This document shows, piece by piece, positions 55,301 through 64,000 of a stretch of 64,000 nt of DNA. The DNA is from Diadema setosum (taxonomy: Eukaryota; Echinodermata; Echinoidea; Diadematoida; Diadematidae), in NCBI GenBank assembly GCA_033980235.1, contig CM067077.1, positions 5,725,367 to 5,789,366 on the forward strand, written 5' to 3'. A program made the position numbers and the translations under genes. Under the pieces are notes generated by a model. The model was given only the letters and a program-made list of their open reading frames with translations, was not told the DNA's origin and made no database searches. Numbering within the stretch: position 1 is the stretch's first letter; every line of letters starts with the position of its first letter.

Positions 55301-56367
55301 CGAGTTTAGAATCTCACATGGAGAAGGTTGAACACAATGACAAGCATGATTATAAAGGAATTCTATAACATATTTAGACACAAATTCGGACATGCCAACT
55401 TCAACATTCAGGTCGCCTTTAAGGCCTGCTTTTGTGGAGCATGTGAATGACATACAGAGGACCAAAAAAAAAAAAAAAAAACTGGCAAAATCTGGACAAT
55501 GATGTTGAAAAAAAAATGGCAAAGTCAGACTCCCGGAGAAATTGTTCACTGAATGTGTCGCAATAAATGAAGTCAGACACCAAAGTCATGCGCTTTATGT
55601 GAGTCAGACGACATCAAACCCGTACCTAATTTTGGCGAGAATATTTCAACAACTACAATAGCAGTTCACATACAGGTGGAGATATAATAAGATGAACACT
55701 GCAGCTTTTGCAAGACCAAGATGTGGTCCAAATTATCACAAACTTTGTGGGGGGGGTACAAAAATTTTGAAACATTTATTTTGAACAAATCACATGCAAA
55801 TAAAGACCTGCAATATGCTGAAAGCACTTGCATGAAATTTCAAAGGGTTGTTCTTCTTTTTTTTTCAAATTCCCATCCATATCAAAATGCCTTTCAACAA
55901 TTGAGAATGCTTCTGAGCCCCTGAGCTGGTTGGGGCATCTTCTAATGCTAGACTTTGCCATTTTTTGTTCAACATTCACATCCTGTGCAAATCGTTCCCA
56001 CACCACAAAAAAAAAAAAGAAACCTCAGTCAGCACCATGTTGTGTTTGCTGTTATTACTTTGACCTCAATTCCAGAATAATTTGTTCCATTTAAAACTAA
56101 GATTTAAAGATGCACAGCCTTCCTCGGTAACACCCACGCCAGTCACAAGTTCGCACAAACAGAAAAAAAGAAAGAAAATGCACCACGCTCTCCATATCTT
56201 CAATTGTTCTATGCAAAAGGTATCAACTACTTTGAACAAGCTACAATATATAATATCATATGTTATGTTTGTATTCAGGCTTTAAAGGAGACTGCACAAG
56301 CTGTCCGTCAAACTTAAAGACATAAACATACCGACCCCAGGCGGGCCATGAACAGCCAAAGATTGAG
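52305..56367. other. Non-coding stretch with microsatellites
   Basis: It contains C-run plus AAAC/AAAT tract (52377-52457), AAAT tract (53238-53260), CA-like tract (54900-54930), TA tract (55167-55196), and A-runs at 55467-55480 and 56007-56018. No exon with convincing splice signals or recognised product was seen. Confidence 0.45.
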
Positions 56368-57951
56368 CATTTAAAGATAATAACAAGTTTTGGTACCTCG
56401 AAAGTTTCCCTGAATTTCCGTGTTTCAGGTTAAAGGGAAGGTAAACCCAAAGAGCAATGTGGATTGAGTGAAAGCAGCAACATTAGTAGAACACATCAGT
56501 GAAAGTTTGAGAAAAATCGGACAATCGATGCAAAAGTTATGAATTTTTAAAGTTTTGGTGTTGGAACCGCTGGATGAGGAGACTACTAGAGGATATGACG
56601 TGTGAGTGGACAACAATACAAAGAAAATATAAAGGATATTCAACAAAAATTCACTTTTCTAGAATTATGAAAGAGCAGTGGACCAACCGTTTTCAGAAAG
56701 CAGGGGGAATAATTGCTACCCTTAACATATGTCAATATCAAGTTGATGGAATTTGTAATTTTCATGAAAAATGGATTTTTGTAGTATTTTCTTTATATTT
56801 TCTTGATATTGTAGTCCACTCATACGTCATAACCTCTCGTAGTCTCCTCATCCAGCGGTTCCAACACCAAAACTTTAAAAATTCATAACTTTTGCATCGA
56901 TTGTCCGATTTTCTTCAAACTTTCACTGATGTGTTCTACTAATGTTGCTGCTTTCACTCAATCCACATTGTTCTTGGGGTTTATCTTCCCTTTAAAGTAT
57001 CTATCATATAACTAACACTGTGAGACTTACTCGCCCCAAAATGCTCTCATTTCTTTAATAGTAATCATGCAATTAACTGCGACCAGCAGCCCCATACGCA
57101 TAGCGTAATGGGGCTTCGCATTGTAGCATCCAGGATCATGACAGATTTAGTATCGCGGGCAAATATCAACTTAAAATCCACAAAATTCTTCAATTTGAAG
57201 ACTTACCAATTAAGTTGAAGTCTTATAAACAGGCTTCGGGCAACGTTTGGTTCTGCCAATAGTCCCTTTCTGTTCGAATTGATGACTGAATGTGACTCTG
57301 TCGAGAGGACCTTGGGAGAGCTACATACACTGATTACTACGGCCAGCGCATACGCACACATCACATGCGAACAAATTTCAAATCCATGAACGGATAAGAT
57401 GTTTGTGTGCGCATGCGCTGGCCGTCAATTCAGTGTAGCTCTCCCAAGGTCCTCTCGACCGAGTCACATTCAGTCATCGATTCGAACAGAAAGGGACTAT
57501 TGGCAAAACCAAACGTTGCCCAAAGCCTGTTTTCAATACTTCAACTTAACTGGTAAGTCTTTAAATTGAAGAAATTTTTGGATTTTAAGTTGATATTTAC
57601 CCGCGATACTAAATCTGTCATGATCCTGTAAGCTACAATGCGAAGCCCCATTTAGCTATGCGTATGGGGCTGCTGGTCGCAGTTAGCTACACAGTATGCG
57701 TATGGGGCTGCACGCTGCTGGTCGCAGTGATATTCGCACAATACGTGTACTACCTCGCCGCCGCCATACGGCGGCAGCTCTGGTACGAAACCATTATTGC
57801 ATGATTACTAAGACATGAGGGCACTTTGGGGCGAGTAAGTCTCACAGTGTTAGTTATATGAAAGGTACTTTAACCTGAAACACAAACTAAGACATGGAAA
57901 TTCAGGGAAACTTTTGAGGTAATACCAAAACTTTATATTATCTTTAAATGC
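56368..57951. mobile_element. Giant palindrome (long foldback element) with nested TTAA element
   Basis: The outer ends CATTTAAAGATAAT and its inverse ATTATCTTTAAATG start arms that pair through GTTTCCCTGAATTTCC, CATATAACTAACACTGTGAG, GCAGCCCCATACGCATAGC, AAATATCAACTTAAAATCC, GTTGAAGTCTT, AGTCCCTTTCTGTTCGAAT and GAGAGGACCTTGGGAGAGCT to a loop near 57360-57400. The left arm carries a 558 bp TTAA element; the right arm has an extra segment of about 120 bp near 57680-57800 including a partial duplication of CGTATGGGGCTGC and GCTGGTCGCAGT. Non-coding. Confidence 0.88.
56434..56991. mobile_element. TTAA-bounded palindromic element, CCCAAAGAGCAATG subfamily, copy 2 (nested)
   Basis: 558 bp between perfect TTAA duplications at 56430-56433 and 56992-56995. 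The arms begin AGGGAAGGTAAACCCAAAGA and end in the inverse of AGGGAAGATAAACCCCAAGA; they are nearly complementary for over 150 bp. It lies in the left arm of the giant palindrome and is sister to 29885-30444. Confidence 0.93.
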
Positions 57952-58605
57952 GATCGAGCCACCTGTCTCTGTTAAGTTCTCAGAAGAGGTCTGGCTGGTG
58001 CGTGAAAGCCATAATAAATCCTCCGATCTGATCCACGAATTCTTCTTTTATTGATATTGCATCTCTTTTTTATTGAAGCAGTATTTTGAGCAGATCTTGA
58101 AACTTTTTAACTTGCATATTACTTAGGTGAGAGTATGTTCTCATAAATAATGGAATAGTCTTGCTTGTCCTGATATATTTCTTCATTCTTTTTACATTCC
58201 CCTTGAATTATCTTGGGGGGGGGATATTCTACATGATGGTGAAATCAAGAGCATAAAAAAAACACTCCTGGGTATTGGAGATAAGTTATAATTTATGAGA
58301 AATCTCCTGGCTGACCTCTATCTGAAGATGATATAAATCATACATCAACAGTGTAATGATAAAAAGTATGTTGATGTTGTTTCTCACCCAGGGTAGGATC
58401 TCCAGTGTGAACACAACTTGTTCAACCTATTCAAGACTTCAAACAGGCATCCAGAGTCATGAAGTCCTCCATTGGAAAAAATAAGATTTCCAAATGCTTG
58501 ATGGGAAGATGAGTGATATAAAAATTTAGGTTTGATTTACATTTGATTAGCATGAAAGATGTTTCAAAATGGGTCTATGGCAATTACCCCCTGGGCAATT
58601 CCCCC
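57952..58605. other. Non-coding stretch
   Basis: No gene; a G-run lies at 58216-58223. Confidence 0.45.
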
Positions 58606-58730
58606 AGATCCTTCCCCTGACCCTAACCCTAATCCTAATCCTGAACCTAATCCTAACCCTAACCCAAACTCTAACCCCAAACCTAACACTAACCCATATC
58701 TTTACTCTAACCTTATCACTAAACCAGTAT
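58606..58730. repeat. Degenerate telomere-like CCCTAA/CCTAAT array
   Basis: Hexamers such as CCCTAACCCTAATCCTAATC alternate with variants (CTCTAACC, CCAAACCTAACACTAACC) for about 110 bases, preceded by a short CCCCCTGGGCAATTCCCCC palindrome. It is embedded between dispersed repeats, so it is more likely a transposon interior or interstitial array than a chromosome end. Confidence 0.7.
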
Positions 58731-58744
58731 TTAGCAGCTGCGGG

Positions 58745-58895
58745 GCTAGAATTAAAGTGCACGCTAAATATCTTGTCTTCACTATATGCATTGAATGTTA
58801 GAGGCAACTCGTGAAAATTTCATGCTGCGAATAAGGCCGTCAGCTCTCATTCACAAAAATTTCATGCCGTGAAAATATTGAGTTTTACAGTATGT
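58745..58895 (-). mobile_element. TACTGTA/TTTTCGC-type MITE, copy 5 (partial, inverted)
   Basis: AGTGCACGCTAAATATCTTG, ATATGCATTGAATGTTAGAG, AAATTTCATGCTGCGAATAA and a terminal TTTTACAGTATG match copies 3 and 4. The left end is lost where the CCCTAA array meets it. Confidence 0.65.
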
Positions 58896-60192
58896 TTGCA
58901 AACAATTTCTTTCTGAGTCTAAAACTCCTCACTATTAAGCAGTTACACAAATTATTATTATTATTCTTTTTTTTTTTTTTGGGGGGGGGGAGGTACTGAG
59001 TCTCACATCAATATCTCATTCTTGGTGCTTACAACTTGACCTATATCCAGTAGTCAGCCTTTTTCCCCTCACCAATGACCCCCCCCCCAAAAAAAAAAAA
59101 GTGACTGTGAAAAATATTGTACATGAATATGGTCCATCCTCCTTAAGGTTTTAAGATTTCCCCCTCCCTCTAACTTATTTTCCCTCCCTTCTATCTCATT
59201 TCCACATATATTGTGTTTGTTCAGCCAGGGTTAAACCTACACTTTACCAGTTTTTGTTTCGTTTGATTTGCTATTTTTCTCACGTATTGACGAAGCAAGC
59301 ATCTAGGTCAACACTTCTGTGTTGTTGTTGTTTTTTTTTTTTCTCTCTCTCTGCCACATTCATTCATCTCAACATTCTACAACTGTTCCTCATCTTCAGG
59401 GTATTCAGAGTTTTGTTTTTCTGCTCAATCTTTCTCCTTTTTTTTTCAAACTTCACTCGAGAATTTAAATTCTGCTGTGTGCTCACTACGGCGACACTGG
59501 GGTCTCTGTCTCTATTTGGGAGAAAAACATCTTGGGGGCCCTATCGACGTTCGGCTTCTCCGGGATTTTGTTTCACCAAACAGCACGATGACTCCCGCGT
59601 TGTGTATAGCGAGCGCATCTCCTCTCTCAGATCTTATAGCAGAGGTGGATCCGTATTAAACGGTGACACTTTGTGTGTCACACAGCTCTAACTCATCAGC
59701 ATAATTTAACATCTATGTAAGATGTACAAACACAAGCACATGCACACACTCACATACATACATACATACATACTCATGCAAACACACACACACACACACA
59801 AACATATAAACTTATATATTTTATCTGCTAGCAATTATTCAAATTTATGCATCACATTAGATTCAGGATAAACAATAATTGAGCATGATGTGGTCCTCAA
59901 AATGCAGCTACACGTATGGTCAAACTGAACTGAGTGGCCACCTGCCTATATGACTGGCCATCTGCTTGTTGCGGTCAATGAAAATTTGCAGTGGTTTCAA
60001 GTGTAATGGTTTGACTATCATTGACAAGCTGTTCAAGGTGCGCAGTGGTCACTGACCTCTTCAGCGGTCAGTACATGCAAAATCACATAATTTATAAACT
60101 GAAGATATTATGTAGTACATGACTTAAACAAGAAAGAAAAGCAGTGAAAAAAACAAAACTTGATGAATTTTTGTGCAATATAAGTGTTCCCT
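58896..60192. other. Non-coding stretch
   Basis: It contains T-then-G runs (58968-58990), C-then-A runs (59082-59100), and CA/ACAT tracts (59755-59800). A GC-richer segment at 59470-59690 gives a 145-codon frame whose first half is T-rich low complexity; I do not call it. Confidence 0.4.
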
Positions 60193-60196
60193 TTAA

Positions 60197-60577
60197 AGGT
60201 ACTGCTTACCATTGGGAGCAGTGATTTCAAGAAGCTTGAACTATCACATTTGATGCAGATGTGTAGGTCAGTTGTATCATCAAACATCCTACCACATGAA
60301 AATTTTGCAATAAAGCTTAAAACATAAAGAGATCTATTAACAGTATTATCACTATTTTTCTCAGTAAACCATAAATGTAGACAGTTTATTCTAGAAACAA
60401 TTTCATTGTGAATATTGTTTTTTTCTATATTTTTCTATATCTAACAATATTAAACATTGATTACACTGATTAACTTGTTTTTACATTGGTTGTTTCTATC
60501 CCTAACTCACATGTTAAAACTATTTTGAAGCCTTACAGCTGGGTTTTTGTTTCATCTGCAAATGGTAAAGAATGCAT
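60197..60577 (+). mobile_element. TTAA-bounded element, AGGT subfamily, longest copy
   Basis: It is flanked by TTAA at 60193-60196 and 60578-60581. It starts AGGTACTGCTTACCATTGGG and ends ...GCTGGGTTTTTGTTTCATCT, GGTAAAGAATGCAT. Sisters lie at 4074-4385 (degraded) and 10987-11143 (deleted). Its right TTAA is also the left border of the next element. Non-coding. Confidence 0.8.
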
Positions 60578-60670
60578 TTAACCCGTTGAGGACGAGTCCC
60601 GAGTATACTCGGGCAAGTGTCTATGGGAAATGTTTGTTGTAGCAAAATCAGCCCGTCCTCAACGGGTTAA
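60578..60670. mobile_element. 93 bp TTAACC hairpin element
   Basis: TTAACCCGTTGAGGACG and its inverse CGTCCTCAACGGGTTAA form perfect 17 bp ends. The interior contains the perfect palindrome CCGAGTATACTCGG. The TTAA may be the target duplication. A degraded inverted copy is at 40722-40805. At this size it is one of the smallest MITE-like units in the window. Confidence 0.85.
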
Positions 60671-60885
60671 TAGGTACAGTGTATATATGATACATTCACT
60701 TTATTCATTTTATCAAATTTCTTCACAGGCCAACAAAGTTAAATGTATTTCAGTGGAAAAGGCATACATGATACATAGGTACAGAATTACCACCTTACAG
60801 TTTGTATCTTTATCCTTCTAATATTAAACATTTCTTTCTTTCTTCCTTTTTTCTCTCATCAAATTTTCCCTGGGTTTTTCCCCAG
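60671..60885. other. Non-coding stretch ending in a polypyrimidine tract
   Basis: TTTTTCTCTCATC...TTTTTCCCCAG leads into the next entry; otherwise featureless. Confidence 0.4.
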
Positions 60886-61074
60886 CCAACAAGGCCAAGG
60901 GGCAGAAACCTCAACTGAGGGATCATCCGGGAATTGTGTGCAAACATCTTTCACTGATGTTGTGATAGGAGTCACCGGGACCTCTTCCCTCCAAGCCAGG
61001 CCCTGTCGTATTTCCATCATGCATAGCAAGATGCCTCGCATTCTGCAGCGGCACGGTTGCACTCGTATGTAAAC
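60886..61074 (+). CDS. Candidate terminal exon, unknown product
   Basis: A strong polypyrimidine tract and CCCCAG acceptor (60884-60885) open onto a GC-richer segment. Skipping one base, a frame runs for 62 codons (QQGQGAETSTEGSSGNC... to ...ILQRHGCTRM) and ends at TAA 61072-61074. AATAAA follows at 61290-61295. No domain is recognised. The minus strand is also open (74 codons), so the strand and even the reality of this exon are uncertain. Confidence 0.25.
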
Positions 61075-62069
61075 ACTGAACACATCAACACTTCTGAGAT
61101 GGTCCCTGGACCTTGATGGAACCAGTCACTGATTAACATGAGCCCCTCTGAACATAAACAGACAAAATTCTGAGTAAAATTTGTCTAGTGTAGAAGATGG
61201 TTGTCACTGATATGTGAGTGCTGTACATGATACACTTATTCGAAGTCATTCTTACTCATATCATTTCCATGTAAAAGCGATGGATTCCAAATAAAACTAT
61301 GGTGAGTTGTATTTACAATGTAAACATGACTGCTTCAGAAAACATTTTCAGGGCCCCCACAGGAAATAGCACTGATACAAATAGGATATATTTTCATAAC
61401 ATTTCACATTATAAATAGATCCAAGTATCCAGACCATGGCTTAATAACTAAATAGACACCAAGGCAACATATCACGACAAACATAAAACTATTCATTTCC
61501 TTTAAGATTTTTTTTTTCCAATAGAGGAAAAAAAATCCAACACTATTTGATACAAATGATACACAAGTCTGAGTGCATCAATAAGAATTGTGTGCATCAG
61601 CCAACCATATAATTGTTCAACCCACAAGATGCAGCCAAGTGGGTTAAAAGAGGTTCCAGGGTTACTGCATGTGCATAATTCATGTTGTGCATTATCTGTT
61701 TTATAGAAAGGTGGACAAACTTCCGCCAGATATGCCTTGTTTTAATCATATTTCCAACAATTACTGACACTTGGCAACTTTACTGGATGCATTTCCTGTT
61801 ATCTTGCCAGAGATAAAAACCATGCTTCAGTAGTTACGATGCATGGCTGGTCATCTTTTACAAGGTTCAGAAACGTTTTGTTAACGTGTGGACTGTGCTT
61901 CTTATTATTGGATGCATGGCTAGCCACCTCTTGTTAATATGTGCACAAATGCTCGGCAACTGCGTTAACTCTTTTGCTACAAAGGCGCAAATGACTCAAT
62001 GATTAGAACTTCTACTTTGTATCACCAGTGATCACAATGATTATTTGATATTGACTGTGCAGCCAGGTA
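61075..62069. other. Non-coding stretch
   Basis: Nothing supportable beyond the possible poly(A) signal noted in the preceding entry. Confidence 0.4.
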
Positions 62070-62427
62070 TACAAATGATGCACAGGACAGAGTGGATCTG
62101 TGAGAATTGGATGCGCGAGTTTAACTTTGGAACTGTTTAAACCCACAAGCGCAGTGAGTGGATTTTAGACTGTTCCAAAGTCAAACGAGAGCATCCAATT
62201 CTCACTTATCTACGAAATTGGCCTGTGCATCATTTGTGTTATAAAATAGGCCCGTAAATTCATGAAATACAACCATTTTCCTCATCATGCGTCCGGTACA
62301 CCTACAACACTATACAAGACTTCGGATTTTACCAGACGCATGGCTCAGTGTGGTTCAGTCAAAATCAATGCATGACAATTGACCAATCAGAGTGCAGAGA
62401 TTCTAAAGCCCATTTTATAATACAAAT
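62070..62427. repeat. GCATCCAATTCT repeat family, copy 2
   Basis: The left part is a 167 bp hairpin with perfect 16 bp ends: ACAAATGATGCACAGG at 62071-62086 and its inverse at 62222-62237. Inside them, GTGAGAATTGGATGC and CTTTGGAAC pair with GTTCCAAAG and GCATCCAATTCTCAC. The right part continues through CGCATGGCTCAGTGTGG and GACCAATCAGAGTGCAGAGA, as in 42576-42957. Non-coding. Confidence 0.78.
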
Positions 62428-64000
62428 TTATGCATGGCTCTTGACCAATGAGACTGCAGGATTTTCTCAACCTGCTTTATGATATTTGGTGACTTATATT
62501 CAGTCGGGGGGGGGGGGGGGGGGAGGTATATGAAGACACAACATAAAGTGGCATACGGCATGAATCCTAAATGTGATTGTAGAGATATCAGATAGACAAA
62601 CTGGCTAGGATAAAGAAAGAAAGAAAAGCAATCTTGAGAGAGACCGAAAGAGACAGACATATGAAGACAAAGGCATAAACTGACAGAAAAAAAAAACTGA
62701 CAGAAAAAAACAACAACAGACAGACAAAGAAATAAACAGGTAAAGAGAGAAATGTCTAACTTTTATGCCAGACACTCTAAATAAAGAAGACTGTATGCTA
62801 TGCTGCAACCAGGAGGCCAATGTGCAGTTGTGCCAAGCCAAGTTATGAAATGAATTATTCATGACACAGCAACCGCAAGCCTTTCGTATCCCATTCAGCC
62901 GGAGGCCCTACGAACTGAATTTATTTTTTTTTTCTCAGAGCTTCCATTTTAGTTTTCCATGAGAAGAGAAGTCAAGTGCTGTTCTTTCTGCCTGGGTCTT
63001 TGACAAAAATACAACAACAACAACAACATGACAGAGGAAAACAAATTAAAGGGGCAGAAACCACAGAGATTATACGTATGTCACTCACACTGGTTTTGAA
63101 ACCTGACATTTTGCAAGATTAATGAGTGGTTGGAAACAGATATTTGGTAAATGTGTGGTGGAAAAACCACACATTTCATTGCAAATAATTCTATGCATTA
63201 AATTTGTGAGTAATGGCCATCGTGGCACACTCCCCTTGCTGATGCATGGACAAAGGGGTGAAGTGTATTAGAGGGGACTTTTGAAAAGAATGTCACATAA
63301 CAATACGTCTCAACCTCTAATATTTCTTGCCAAGCACACTCGTTGAATTGACTGAAATCATCTCAAATATACATGGGGAAAAATAATTATTAATTTCATA
63401 ATGGAACTTCCTGGGTAATCTCAGAGCTGTATTGTCCCAGTGGACCAAAACTCCTGTCATAACTCAAGCTGCTTTCTTCTCAGCTTCTCTGTTACTGAGG
63501 TCAACTGCTGATGTGTGTTAGAGAGAGCATAATGAACTAGATCACAATCAAGGACCCACTTGTCCCATTTTGTTGTCTTTCTCTCCTTCAGACGGCCTGA
63601 AATTAATTCATCTCTCACAGGCTCCTGAGATTCATATAAATGTTAAGTGAGCTACTCGTGGCGAAAGGAACACCCAATGGGAGGAGATAGAGAAATGGAA
63701 AGATGCGAGAGAGAGAAATAAAAATAGTTCACATACTCAATCTCAATTGCTTCATCTCATACGATCGACTTCCCACTACAAACATTTTGAACTGCAAACT
63801 TTCCAGGATGATCTAGTTCTTGGATCAGCCAGCGAATGTGATCCCGTAATCCCTCACCAATTTTTCCCAATCAATTCAAGTTAAGCATGACAAAAGTCAT
63901 TCTGTCACACATTCGGCGAATGTTTGAATGTTCTATTTCCAGCTGCACTCCTTTCAATGACATGCCACTCCGAAAACTTTTGTTTCTACAATTTTAGAAT
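62428..64000. other. Non-coding stretch
   Basis: It holds a long G-run (62505-62523), CAGA/GAAA-rich tract (62610-62740), CAA repeats (63010-63028) and AGAG repeats near 63700. No gene is supported. Confidence 0.45.

Noticed and set aside
58606..58730. True telomere
   Set aside because: The array is short, degenerate and flanked on both sides by ordinary interspersed repeats.
59254..59691. 145-codon plus-strand ORF
   Set aside because: The first half is T-rich low complexity (Phe/Leu/Cys); no domain and no splice evidence.

Overview
This is animal (eukaryotic) nuclear DNA. It is AT-rich and gene-poor, has splice signals rather than ribosome-binding sites, and is packed with transposon relics and microsatellites. 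The repeat style (frequent 'taggcct' words, TTAAAGG-ended foldback elements, TGACCTTTGACC arrays ending in a GGAC tetranucleotide satellite) and a stand-alone P2X7-type ballast domain suggest a marine deuterostome. A sea urchin or other echinoderm is my best guess; that is inference, not proof.

Host genes. The one recognisable host locus is on the plus strand between about 11.5 and 20.7 kb. Three small exons with good splice sites and compatible phases (11536-11789, 14632-14729, 16329-16404) lead to a terminal exon (19053-19700) encoding a Cys-rich P2X7 C-terminal (ballast) domain. Two compensating frameshifts interrupt that domain, so the copy is either a young pseudogene or carries sequencing indels. 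Weaker candidates are an antisense exon (14122-14418), a 149-codon minus-strand ORF (50760-51209) and a possible terminal exon (60886-61074).

Mobile elements dominate. (1) A nearly complete minus-strand non-LTR retrotransposon (33157 to about 37660) has an intact 1043-residue endonuclease/reverse transcriptase ORF and sits inside a TA/CA microsatellite; short 3' ends of this or related LINEs lie near 0.7 and 3.5 kb. (2) Six copies of a 246-248 bp element have about 33 bp terminal inverted repeats, 4 bp target duplications and one reading frame that is almost unbroken from end to end. (3) Many palindromic elements are bounded by TTAA and start AGG, in several subfamilies of about 80 to 630 bp. 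(4) Two long palindromes (51.4-52.1 kb and 56.4-57.95 kb) each carry a younger transposon in the left arm only, with the empty target site preserved in the right arm. (5) Two long elements (44.9-46.2 and 48.2-49.6 kb) plus an inverted fragment (16.5-17.0 kb) consist of repeated TGACCTTTGACC blocks, which are DR1-type nuclear-receptor motifs.

The remaining sequence is non-coding with microsatellites, homopolymer tracts and a few GC-richer islands (notably 23.44-23.9 and 43.6-43.95 kb) that could be promoters. No rRNA gene, intact tRNA gene, CRISPR array or bacterial-style operon was seen.
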